From positions 1-64,000 of the forward strand of contig JBIOJM010000012.1 in NCBI GenBank assembly GCA_044450785.1: a stretch of 64,000 bases of DNA, in the 5' to 3' direction. Positions 9,692 through 17,487 of this stretch are shown piece by piece (the stretch's first letter is position 1; each line of letters begins with the position of its first letter). The notes under the pieces were generated by a model, which was not told where the DNA came from, did no database searches, and was given only the letters and a program-made list of their open reading frames with translations. Source of the stretch: JBIOJM01 sp044450785. Its GTDB lineage: Bacteria > Planctomycetota > Planctomycetia > Isosphaerales > Isosphaeraceae. The position numbers were made by a program, and so were the translations under genes.

Positions 9692-9900
9692 CCCGGCAAC
9701 CCAACCTTTCGCCCTCGATGGCACGGGCCTCTTACCCGTGACGTGCCTCAGAATGAGGCTCATTCTACACGAACACCTGTAAGAGCACCAATTGTCCGCC
9801 ATTTCCGGATTCGGGAGAGGCGACCGAGGGAGGAACGGCGAGGGATTGGAGCGTTGCAACGGCATGTGCCATCTGGCATTGTAGGCGATCCTGAACGAGC

Positions 9901-11472
9901 ATGTTGAATGCGGAAACCGAGATGGATAGGTCGAGCGCATCGTCGTCTGACGGGGAGGCTTCTTCAGTGTTTGAACCGGATCACAGCGCGGTCCCCGTGG
10001 AGGTCGAAGCGGACGTCACCCCGCGAGCCAATGCATGGGCCTGGGGCCTTTGCTGGCTGATGTTCGCCTCGACGGTGCTCAACTACATGGACCGGCAGAC
10101 GATTTCGCTGGTGAGGCCCCAGATTCGCGAGACCTTCGGGATCACGGCCGACGTCGACTTCGGCTGGATTCTCGGCGCGTTCAGCCTGACTTATGCGCTC
10201 TTCCAGGTGCCCGCCGGTTTCCTGGTCGACCGGTGGGACTTGCGCTGGTCTTATGCCGCGGCGGTGGCGTGGTGGTCGCTGGCCGCGATGGCGACTGCGC
10301 TGGTCCCCAGCCTGGGGTTGTTGTTCGTCTGCCGGGCCCTGCTGGGTATGGGCGAATCGTTCAACTGGCCGTGTGCGCTGCGGGTGACGGCCCGGGTCCT
10401 GCCGCCGTCGGATCGAAGTCTGGGCAACGGCATCTTCAATTCGGGAGCGGCCGTCGGCGCCGTGGTGACGCCGTTCGCGGTCACGGGGCTCACCCACGTC
10501 TTTGGCTGGCAAATGGCCTTTCTGGTGATCGGGTTGGCCGGTTTCGTATGGGTGGCGGCCTGGCTGATCTTGGTCCAGGGCGCGCACCGCCGTTTGCTGG
10601 CCGGGCCGGACCGCAAGGAAGCCGTCGCCGGCCAGTTCGTCGCCGGCCGGCCGCGACTGTCCCTGGCCGCCTGGGTGGCGTTTGGTGGCGTGTTCATCGC
10701 GGCGCTCGCCGTCACCTCCCTGGCGATCTGGTACGGAATGCCGGCGATCTGGCTGGGAATCGCCGTGGCGATGCTCGGCGCGCTTGCTGTCGCAGCGCTG
10801 CTACCCCGCGAGAAGCTTCAAGGCGCGGTGTGGGCCGCGAGCCTCGCCGACGTGGTCCGTCATCCCCGCTTCTGGGTCTTGGTGGTCGTCTCGGTCTCGA
10901 TCAACATCTGCTGGCACTTCCTGATAAGTTGGATCCCGACCATCCTCAAGGACGAGCGCGGGCTGGCGTACCAGAGCAGCAACTTGCTGAGTGCGGTTCC
11001 GTTCCTGGCCGCCGATATCGGAAACATCGGCGGCGGCTGGTTCTCCCGCCGGCTTGCCTCGCGCGGCTGGAACACGGTCCGTGCCCGGAAACTCGTGATG
11101 TCGCTGTGCACGGTGCCCATCCTGGCCGGCGTCGGAGTCAGCCAGGCCTACAACGACGCGACTGCGCTGATCCTCCTGTCGCTGATGGCGGCGGGAACCG
11201 CCGCGTTCATGGCCAATTACTTCGCCTTCACTCAGGAAGTCTCTTCGCGACACACCGGATTGGTCGTGGGCTATCTGGGTGGAATAGGGAATCTGTTCGT
11301 GGCGGGTTTTCAACCGTTTGCGGGGAAGGTCAAGGACCTGACCGGGAGCTTCTCCCTGATCTTCTTGCTCATCGGGCTTGCGCCGCTGGTCGGGTTGGCC
11401 GCCCTGCTCTGGGGTTGGAATGACCGAAAACTTGAAGCCGACGAGGGTAACGGCGGGGGCGATAGGCGTTGA
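9901..11472 (+). CDS. MFS transporter, anion:cation symporter (ACS)-like
   Basis: 523 aa with 12 predicted membrane helices and an extended hydrophilic N-terminus of about 45 residues. Helix 1 carries NYMDRQTISLVRP, followed by FGWILGAFSLTYALFQVPAGFLVDRW, a signature of the hexuronate/galactonate ACS branch. GMGESFNWPCALR in helix 4 and GIFNSGAAVGAVVTP in helix 5 also fit. The likely role is proton-driven uptake of sugar acids across the inner membrane; the exact substrate is unknown. The cytoplasmic loop between helices 6 and 7 is followed by extra hydrophobic stretches (about residues 258-300). ATG 9901 is used; an in-frame ATG at 9922 is an alternative. Confidence 0.85.
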   Translation: MLNAETEMDRSSASSSDGEASSVFEPDHSAVPVEVEADVTPRANAWAWGLCWLMFASTVLNYMDRQTISLVRPQIRETFGITADVDFGWILGAFSLTYALFQVPAGFLVDRWDLRWSYAAAVAWWSLAAMATALVPSLGLLFVCRALLGMGESFNWPCALRVTARVLPPSDRSLGNGIFNSGAAVGAVVTPFAVTGLTHVFGWQMAFLVIGLAGFVWVAAWLILVQGAHRRLLAGPDRKEAVAGQFVAGRPRLSLAAWVAFGGVFIAALAVTSLAIWYGMPAIWLGIAVAMLGALAVAALLPREKLQGAVWAASLADVVRHPRFWVLVVVSVSINICWHFLISWIPTILKDERGLAYQSSNLLSAVPFLAADIGNIGGGWFSRRLASRGWNTVRARKLVMSLCTVPILAGVGVSQAYNDATALILLSLMAAGTAAFMANYFAFTQEVSSRHTGLVVGYLGGIGNLFVAGFQPFAGKVKDLTGSFSLIFLLIGLAPLVGLAALLWGWNDRKLEADEGNGGGDRR

Positions 11473-11529
11473 CACTCTCGCATCGAAAGAAGACGATCAA
11501 AAGTGCAACAACAGCAATGGGAGGTCGAC

Positions 11530-11757
11530 ATGGATGAAGTCTTGACGATGCAAGAGATCGAGGCGCGGTACGCGCCGGATTGGGTTCTTATCGCGGAGCC
11601 GCAAACCGACGATAAGCTCGAGGTTCTCGCGGGCAAGGTCGTTTTCCACAGCCCGGAACGCGACGCGGTCTGGCGCAAAGCCCAGGAGTTGAAACTCGAT
11701 CGAACCGCCGTCCGCTACCTGGGGGAATATCCTGAGCACATGGTGCTGTGGCTATGA
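11530..11757 (+). CDS. Small DUF5678-like protein
   Basis: 75 aa. ATG 11530 is preceded by GGGAGG 5 nt upstream, which decides it over the GTG at 11503. The sequence MDEVLTMQEIEARYAPDW, then VLIAEPQTDDKLEVLAGKVVFHS and RYLGEYPEHMVLWL resembles the small DUF5678-type proteins that precede retropepsin-like genes in planctomycetes and cyanobacteria. Its stop overlaps the ATG of the next frame (ATGA at 11754), a sign of translational coupling with the truncated protease remnant. Family match is from memory; function unknown. Confidence 0.65.
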   Translation: MDEVLTMQEIEARYAPDWVLIAEPQTDDKLEVLAGKVVFHSPERDAVWRKAQELKLDRTAVRYLGEYPEHMVLWL

Positions 11758-11858
11758 GCACGCATCCGTTCAGCCCGAAGAAAGGGCCGATCCTCGTCAG
11801 GGCCGAGGCCACCGGGCCGACCGGGAGCACCAACCTGAACCTTATTGCCCTCTCGTGA
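11754..11858 (+). pseudogene. Truncated retropepsin-like aspartic protease remnant
   Basis: ATG 11754 overlaps the previous stop and opens 34 codons reading MSTHPFSPKKGPILVRAEAT, GPTGSTNLNLIALS, then TGA. In intact relatives the strand GPILV-x-AEVTGP is followed by LALDTGAT, the active-site Asp. Here the frame ends right where DTGA should be, so the catalytic half is missing. The next 250 bases contain no continuation in any frame that I can see. Confidence 0.5.
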
Positions 11859-12111
11859 TCACGGACGAATCTTCGTTCGGCCGCAACTACGTCTTACAAG
11901 CGGCCAGTCGTCTGGGGTGGCGGGGCCGTGGGACCGGGCGCCCGGGCACCCATGACTCCCAACCGGGCTGGACGAAATCGCGGCTTTTTGGGAAACTCCC
12001 ATCGCACTTCCGTCCTCCCATCCCAAGAAGCTCATCGCAAACGGTCTTGGACCCCTTTCCTTTCGGGTCGGCACGGAAACGGCCCGTCTCGTTTGACAAG
12101 GTGGGATAGCG

Positions 12112-12405
12112 ATGACGCGTCGATTCATTTACCAGGGCTTGGTGCTCTTCACGCTGGCGATCGGGTCGTTGGGCTGCGAGCCTCACCGCTCATTCTTCCG
12201 CCCGAAGGATAAGGACGATGAGGTCGCTCAGAAAAAGGATCAGGACGACCCCACCAAGCCGAAGGCCGTCGAGTCCGACACGTCCAAGATCATGAGTGTC
12301 GACTCCGACCCGAAGAATCCGAAGCCGTTCTTCAGTACTGACCGAAAATCCGGAGGGTGGAGCTCGGAGGCCCGGGAGATCGAGAAAAGCCTGGGTGTGA
12401 ATTGA
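12112..12405 (+). CDS. Small lipoprotein
   Basis: 97 aa. The start ATG 12112 follows AAGGTGGG. The leader MTRRFIYQGLVLFTLAIGSLGC ends in a lipobox with Cys22. The mature part is short, lysine/aspartate-rich and unstructured-looking (KDKDDEVAQKKDQDD), ending in SSEAREIEKSLGVN. It should be an envelope lipoprotein of unknown role. It stands alone; the 140 bp to the next gene show no clear promoter. Confidence 0.65.
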   Translation: MTRRFIYQGLVLFTLAIGSLGCEPHRSFFRPKDKDDEVAQKKDQDDPTKPKAVESDTSKIMSVDSDPKNPKPFFSTDRKSGGWSSEAREIEKSLGVN

Positions 12406-12547
12406 CCGTCAGGGGTTTTCGTCCGGGACCTCAATGACGTGGCATTTTGCCGGCGAGGTCGCTCTCGTCCGGTTCGCACTCTATAATGCGCCCGCGGCCC
12501 CTTCACGGACCGCGAGGCCAATCCAAGCTCGATGGTGACCGTGCGTC

Positions 12548-12946
12548 ATGACATCGATCGTGCGAGCCCTGTTGAATCGAATGCTCGGTGAGCGTGGCGA
12601 GCGCACGGCCGCTCGCTATCTGCGTCGCCACGGGATGCGCATCTTGAGTCGAGGGTATCGCACGAGATTGGGTGAGATCGATCTGATCGCGCGTGAGGCT
12701 GACACGCTGGTCTTCGTCGAAGTCAAGGCGAGACGCCGGGGGGTTCCCGCCGAGGCGGTCACGGACGAAAAGCAGCGGCGCCTCACCGTGACCGCGCTTC
12801 ATTTTCAGCGGAAATACGACCTGCTCGACCAGCGGAGCCGGTTCGATGTCGTGGCGATCGTATGGCCCGACGACCGGCGCGCCCCTGAAATCGAGCACAT
12901 CCGCAACGCCTTCGAGGCGGTGGGCCGTGGTCAGATGTTCTCGTAG
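12548..12946 (+). CDS. yraN: YraN/UPF0102 family nuclease-like protein
   Basis: 132 aa, the usual family length. GERGERTAARYLRRHGMRIL followed by RTRLGEIDLIAREADTLVFVEVKARR gives the UPF0102 pattern, including the restriction-endonuclease-like D-x(n)-ExK core (EIDLI...FVEVKAR). The C-terminus RFDVVAIVW also matches. Homologues are predicted cytoplasmic nucleases linked to DNA processing, with little direct functional data. Only 13 bp separate it from the next gene, so the two are probably cotranscribed. Confidence 0.85.
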   Translation: MTSIVRALLNRMLGERGERTAARYLRRHGMRILSRGYRTRLGEIDLIAREADTLVFVEVKARRRGVPAEAVTDEKQRRLTVTALHFQRKYDLLDQRSRFDVVAIVWPDDRRAPEIEHIRNAFEAVGRGQMFS

Positions 12947-12959
12947 ACTGAAGGTGTCC

Positions 12960-13889
12960 GTGATCCCGCTGGTATACCACCGCCGCTACAACATCACCGC
13001 CTTCGGGCTGGAGCGGCTCCACCCGTTCGACAGCCGGAAGTATCGCCGCATCCACGACGCCCTGATCGCCCGTGGCCTTCGTCGGCGCAGGGACTTCGTG
13101 AGGCCCGGGACGGTTTCTCGCCAGGATCTCCTCAAGATCCACACCCCAGAGTATCTGCGCTCGCTGCGGAGCCCCGAGATGCTGGCCCGTATCCTGGAGG
13201 TGCCGATCGTGCGAAGGCTGCCCGGCTGGATGATCGACTGGCGGATCCTATCGCCCATGCGGTGCGCCACCGGAGGGACCATCCTGGCATGCCGCCTGGC
13301 CCTGGAGCATGCCGTGGCCGTCAACCTCGGCGGCGGCTACCACCACGCGGCGGGCGAGTGGGGCGGCGGGTTTTGCGTGTATGCCGACGTGCCCCTGGCG
13401 GCGAAGGTCCTCCACGACGAGGGGCGGGTCGGCAAGGTCCTGGTGGTCGATCTCGACGCCCACCAGGGCAACGGCACTGCCGCCATCTTCCAGGGTTGGC
13501 CCTGGGCTTTCATCTTCGACCTCTACGAGGAGGACCTTTTCCCCTTCTCCAAGGAGCAGGAGGACGTGGCGCTGCCCGTGCCCTCTGGCCTGACCGGGGT
13601 CGAGTATATGGACGTGATCCACAAGGCACTACCCCGAGCGCTCGACACCATTCGTCCCGATCTGGTCGTCTACAACGCCGGGTCCGACCCGTTCGTGGAC
13701 GACCCGCTGGCCCGGTTTCGATTGACGATCAGCGACTTGGCTGGGCGTGATCTGATCGTGGTCACGATGGCCCGAGAGCGCGGCATCCCCGTGGCGATCG
13801 TGCTCTCGGGAGGCTACTCGTCCGAGTCATGGCGGATTCATACCGACGGGATCGAGGGCATCCTGGCCCGGTTCGACCGGGAGCCATGA
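12960..13889 (+). CDS. Histone deacetylase family protein (class IV-like)
   Basis: 309 aa. GTG 12960 is preferred because GAAGG lies 5 nt upstream; GTG 12954 is an alternative. Motifs run in family order: HTPEYLRSL, GGTILACRLAL, GGGYHHAAGEWGGGFCVYAD (tandem-His active site), VVDLDAHQGNG (zinc ligands Asp and His), NAGSDPFVDDPL (third zinc ligand Asp) and LSGGYS (near the catalytic Tyr position). The GGGFCVYAD signature and compact length resemble HDAC11-type class IV enzymes. Bacterial members deacetylate acyl-lysine or small amines; the substrate here is unknown. Likely in one operon with yraN. Confidence 0.85.
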   Translation: MIPLVYHRRYNITAFGLERLHPFDSRKYRRIHDALIARGLRRRRDFVRPGTVSRQDLLKIHTPEYLRSLRSPEMLARILEVPIVRRLPGWMIDWRILSPMRCATGGTILACRLALEHAVAVNLGGGYHHAAGEWGGGFCVYADVPLAAKVLHDEGRVGKVLVVDLDAHQGNGTAAIFQGWPWAFIFDLYEEDLFPFSKEQEDVALPVPSGLTGVEYMDVIHKALPRALDTIRPDLVVYNAGSDPFVDDPLARFRLTISDLAGRDLIVVTMARERGIPVAIVLSGGYSSESWRIHTDGIEGILARFDREP

Positions 13890-13939
13890 AGTCGTGCCCC
13901 ATACTGGAGAGCGGTCCCGCTCACGACGGGGTGTTGGTC

Positions 13940-13978
13940 GAGCCGCGGTGCCCAATGGCGCACCGGCTGCCGCGGCTC
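13940..13978. terminator. Inverted repeat between convergent genes
   Basis: Nine-bp arms GAGCCGCGG (13940-13948) and CCGCGGCTC (13970-13978) with a 21-nt loop lie between two convergent genes. It fits a bidirectional terminator, but there is no T-run. Confidence 0.4.
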
Positions 13979-14006
13979 TACGGGCATCAACCAGGCAATA
14001 CGCCGC

Positions 14007-15032
14007 TCAGGTCGGTCCTGGGGCTCTGCCTCGCTCCCTGGCGGCCGATACGAGCTGCTCGAGCACGAGCATCTGGGCCAGTCCATCCTCCGCCGGATCG
14101 AGCAGAGTACCGCCGGCGCACGAATGTGCGAAAGAGTCGACCATGGCCGCGTATTGATTGACGGGCTCGAATTCGAGCACCTGAACCTGGTCGCCCCCCG
14201 CGCCCGAATCCGAGCCGGTGCCGAGCGTCCTCAGCCGCGCCGCCGGCCTGGAATCCGCGGGCGGGAGATAGGCGTCGGGAACCTCGATCACGCCGCGGGA
14301 CCCGACCAGCTCATACTCGCAGCGGAAAGGCTGCTCGAAGCTGCAATCGATGGTCGCGAGCACACCCTCTCGAAACTCGAGGATGGCGGTGAAGCCGAGA
14401 TCGACACCCGTGCCGCCGAAACGGGCCAGAGCACGGCCGATCGCCGGCTCGCCGCCCGCGAACAAGCGGGCCGTGTTCACGCCATAGCAGCCGACGTCCC
14501 ACAGGCAGCCTCCACCACGCCTCAGATCGAGCCGCCAATCGCCCGGCCCGATCGGGAACGAGAACGACGAGCGGATCAGCCGAAGCTCGCCGATCGTTCC
14601 CTGGACGACCAACCTGCGGATGTCCAACGTTCGGGGTTGGTGCCTCCACATGAAGGCTTCCATCAGGATCACGCCGCGCTTCCGGCAGTACTCGACCACG
14701 TCTCTCGCCTCGCCTGCATCGAGCGCCAGCGGCTTCTCGCAGAGGACCTGCTTGCCGGCGTCGGCCGCCGCGAGGACCCAGGGTTTGTGCAGCTCATTCG
14801 GCAGCGGGATGTAGACCGCGTCAATCTCGGGATCGTCGAGTACCGCCTGGTACGATCCATAGGCCTTGGGAATCATGAATTCCCGGCACCAGGCGCGTGA
14901 CACGGCCTCGTCCCGGCTGGCCAGAGCAAGCAAGGTTCCCGTGCGCGACCCCGCGATTGCCGGTATCAAGCCCCGCCGTGCGATCCGCGCGCAGCCCAGA
15001 ATGCCCCAGCGAAGGCGCGGGCCGGCCCTCAT
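14007..15032 (-). CDS. Gfo/Idh/MocA family oxidoreductase
   Basis: 341 aa. The start ATG 15032 overlaps the stop of the upstream VCBS gene (TGA within 15029-15031), so translation is probably coupled. The Rossmann motif WGILGCARIARR opens the protein; AVYIPLPNELH and the conserved EKPLAL at about 95-100 follow, then MEAFMWRHQP and GGGCLWDVGCYGVN in the substrate domain. This is an NAD(P)-dependent dehydrogenase for sugars or sugar-like compounds; the specific reaction is unknown. Length is normal. Context with the envelope gene cluster may be incidental. Confidence 0.85.
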   Translation of the reverse strand: MRAGPRLRWGILGCARIARRGLIPAIAGSRTGTLLALASRDEAVSRAWCREFMIPKAYGSYQAVLDDPEIDAVYIPLPNELHKPWVLAAADAGKQVLCEKPLALDAGEARDVVEYCRKRGVILMEAFMWRHQPRTLDIRRLVVQGTIGELRLIRSSFSFPIGPGDWRLDLRRGGGCLWDVGCYGVNTARLFAGGEPAIGRALARFGGTGVDLGFTAILEFREGVLATIDCSFEQPFRCEYELVGSRGVIEVPDAYLPPADSRPAARLRTLGTGSDSGAGGDQVQVLEFEPVNQYAAMVDSFAHSCAGGTLLDPAEDGLAQMLVLEQLVSAARERGRAPGPT

Positions 15033-17362
15033 TTCGGTGGTGGGATCGGCTTCCAATCGAGTTTCCGGTAGTCTTGCGCGAATTCGGTCACCTCGATCGC
15101 TTGATTGGCGCGGATGTCGCGGAAGACCTGAGTCGACCCGCTCGTCGGCCAGTGGATCTCCAGCAGGGCGACGCGGTTGGCCTTGGCCAGACCGAAGTGC
15201 TGCTGGAGCGGGTTGGCCCCCCAACTGCCGCCGGACGAAACGTGGCGGTGGACCGTCAATGGTTGATCGCCGGCCGTGACGACCTTGATCCGGGCGCCGA
15301 TGGCTGCCCGGTTGGTCTTCTTGCCGACGAGCTTGACCGTCAGCCAGTGGTTCCCCTGGCCGGGGTTTTGAAAGAGGATGTTGTGGTATCGGTCGCCGGG
15401 GACCGCCCCCCCCATCTCGATGAAGATATCGACGTCGCCGTCGTTGTCCCAGTCGGCACAGGAAACGCCATGCCCTTTCTGCAGGTTCCCGGTCCCTGAA
15501 GTCCCGGTGATCTCGGCGAAGCGGCGGCCGGCGACGTTCTTGAACATGCGGTTGGGGACGAGCGTGCTCAGGTCCGGGTCGCCGGTGCCCAGGTAGAAGT
15601 CGAGGAAGCCGTCGTTGTCGAAGTCGCCGAAGTTGCTGCCCATGGTGGCGAACACCAGGTCCAGGCCGGCCTCCTTGGTCTTGTTCTCGAATCGCTTGCC
15701 GTTCACGTTGCGGAAGAGCCGATTCGATAAACGGTCGTGGGGCTGGCCGAGCATGCCCTTGACCACGTCGCCGATCGTATAGTCGAAGCAAGTGGCGAAG
15801 ATATCGAGCCAGCCGTCGTTGTCGTAGTCCCAGGCCCAGCACGGGAACCCGTTCTTGGGTCCGTCGATGCCCATGGACTTGGTGACGTCGGTGAAGGTGC
15901 CGTCACGATTGTTGTGAAACAGCCGGGCGTCCCCCAAGAGATTGTTGATGAACAAGTCCGGATAGTCGTCGTTGTCGTAATCGATCCAGTCGGCCCCCTT
16001 GCAATAGAGGGCGCCGGGCTGCCCGATACCGGCCTTGGCGGAGACGTCCTCGAAGGTTCCATCGCCCCGGTTGTGGTACAAGCGGTTCGTCGGCCGCTCG
16101 CAGACCATGAAGACGTCGAGCCAACCGTCATTGTCGTAGTCAGCCCAGCGCGAGGACGTCGAATTGACCTGCGCGAGCAGACCCGCCTGTTTTGTGACAT
16201 CGCTGAACTTGCCGTCGCCGTCGTTCCGCAACAAGGTCTGCGGCATCGGGATCATGAACCACGCGCCCCGCGAGATGAAGAGGTCCATCCGGCCGTCGTT
16301 GTTGTAATCCGTCTGAACCAGGTACTTGCCCCCCAATTGCTGGGTCAAACCAGCCGGCTTGGTACGGTTCTCGAAGGTGCCATCCCCCGTGTTGTGGTAG
16401 TAGCCCATCGGCTCGGCGGGATCGAAAGCCGTGGCGGCCAGGTCCAGCCGGCCGTCGTTGTCGAAGTCTTCCATGACCGCGCCGCCGGCCACGTTGAACC
16501 GGTCGACGCCCGCCTGGTGACCGATGTCGCGGAACTTGCCGATGTCGAACTCCGATTTGACGAAATGGTCCAGGGAGATCAGGAACCGGGGATCGACCTT
16601 GTGCGGATGTTCGCCCAGGGTCATGTGGGCAACGTTCAAGAGCCAGCGGACACCAAGGTCGTCGGGGAACTGGCCGAGATACTCGGTGAAATGGCGAACC
16701 GCCAGACGAGAGCCGGTGGGGATGGTGTGAACCGCGGCCGGCACGATCGGGATGATGCACGAGCTCTCTCCCCGGCACATCACGCAATTCTCGGTTTCGC
16801 CGAGCCGCAGCGCGGCCACCCCTTGAAAGAAAATGACAGTATAAAGACCGAGCTCGGCGAGCTTGTCGTGCTGCTCGACCCAGGAGCGCGTCTCCTCGAG
16901 CAAATCGTAGGCACGCTTCGGCTGCCCTTGGAAATTGAGGACGCTGGATTTCGACAGCAGAATCTGCAGCCGATGCGAATCGGATTTGCCGGGAGGGGGG
17001 AGGCCTTTGTCGAGCTCATCGAGCATCCGCGCGTCGACACTCTGCCAGTTATCCCGGATTTCCTCGAGCGAGGAATTCAGCGGCCAGCGAAGATGAGTCA
17101 GTGACGAAAAGAAGGCGCTCGTTTCCATCGGCTGGCGCGGTTGAAAGCTGAGTCGCTTCCGCGTTTGCGAGGGGGAGACGACGGCGTCGTGAAAGCCCTT
17201 CGCAGGCTGCGCGGCGGGCCCCTGGGCCGCTTCCCTAGGAGACGCAATCTTGCCGTTGTTACATCCGATCATGAAGAAGCCGGCGGCCAGCACGACCAAG
17301 AACAGCCCGGCCGATCCTGTCATGACGAGACCGCGAAACGCTCGTCGAGGTGCGTGTTGCAT
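15029..17362 (-). CDS. CRTAC1-type VCBS/ASPIC-UnbV protein, copy A of a tandem pair
   Basis: 777 aa. An N-terminal export signal with lipobox-like FFMIGC (Cys34) suggests a lipoprotein. Residues about 85-270 are a helical, TPR-like region containing the cysteine motif NCVMCRGESSC (CxxCx5C, no His so not a haem site). Residues about 290-640 hold many VCBS/FG-GAP repeats with Ca-binding-like DxDNDG loops (DFDNDGRLDL, DYDNDGWLDV), forming a beta-propeller. The ASPIC/UnbV module at the end has NRAAIGARIKV and WPTSGSTQVF. It should be an envelope or surface protein. Same length and closely similar to the next gene upstream; preceded by the same leader element. The ligand is unknown. Confidence 0.85.
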   Translation of the reverse strand: MQHAPRRAFRGLVMTGSAGLFLVVLAAGFFMIGCNNGKIASPREAAQGPAAQPAKGFHDAVVSPSQTRKRLSFQPRQPMETSAFFSSLTHLRWPLNSSLEEIRDNWQSVDARMLDELDKGLPPPGKSDSHRLQILLSKSSVLNFQGQPKRAYDLLEETRSWVEQHDKLAELGLYTVIFFQGVAALRLGETENCVMCRGESSCIIPIVPAAVHTIPTGSRLAVRHFTEYLGQFPDDLGVRWLLNVAHMTLGEHPHKVDPRFLISLDHFVKSEFDIGKFRDIGHQAGVDRFNVAGGAVMEDFDNDGRLDLAATAFDPAEPMGYYHNTGDGTFENRTKPAGLTQQLGGKYLVQTDYNNDGRMDLFISRGAWFMIPMPQTLLRNDGDGKFSDVTKQAGLLAQVNSTSSRWADYDNDGWLDVFMVCERPTNRLYHNRGDGTFEDVSAKAGIGQPGALYCKGADWIDYDNDDYPDLFINNLLGDARLFHNNRDGTFTDVTKSMGIDGPKNGFPCWAWDYDNDGWLDIFATCFDYTIGDVVKGMLGQPHDRLSNRLFRNVNGKRFENKTKEAGLDLVFATMGSNFGDFDNDGFLDFYLGTGDPDLSTLVPNRMFKNVAGRRFAEITGTSGTGNLQKGHGVSCADWDNDGDVDIFIEMGGAVPGDRYHNILFQNPGQGNHWLTVKLVGKKTNRAAIGARIKVVTAGDQPLTVHRHVSSGGSWGANPLQQHFGLAKANRVALLEIHWPTSGSTQVFRDIRANQAIEVTEFAQDYRKLDWKPIPPPK

Positions 17363-17423
17363 GGGTCATCTCAGCAATTGTTAGTGTCCCGAAAACCCGG
17401 CTGGGGTTCGGAGTGTAAGACCT

Positions 17424-17483
17424 GCCCCGTGATAACGCAGGGGCGATGCTGCCATTCTCTCACGTTGAGACGGGAGCAACAAG
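17424..17483 (-). promoter_or_regulatory. Conserved leader of copy A: promoter-like dyad plus hairpin
   Basis: Read on the minus strand, a 31-bp block (17483-17453) contains TTGTTG, 17 nt, GAGAAT, with the dyad TCTCA-ACG-TGAGA lying between the hexamers. It is followed by a GCCCC/GGGGC hairpin (17444-17424), then about 60 nt to the ATG. The same arrangement precedes copy B with 29 of 31 identical bases in the block. Promoter and operator roles are inferred. Confidence 0.45.
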
Positions 17484-17487
17484 TCGA

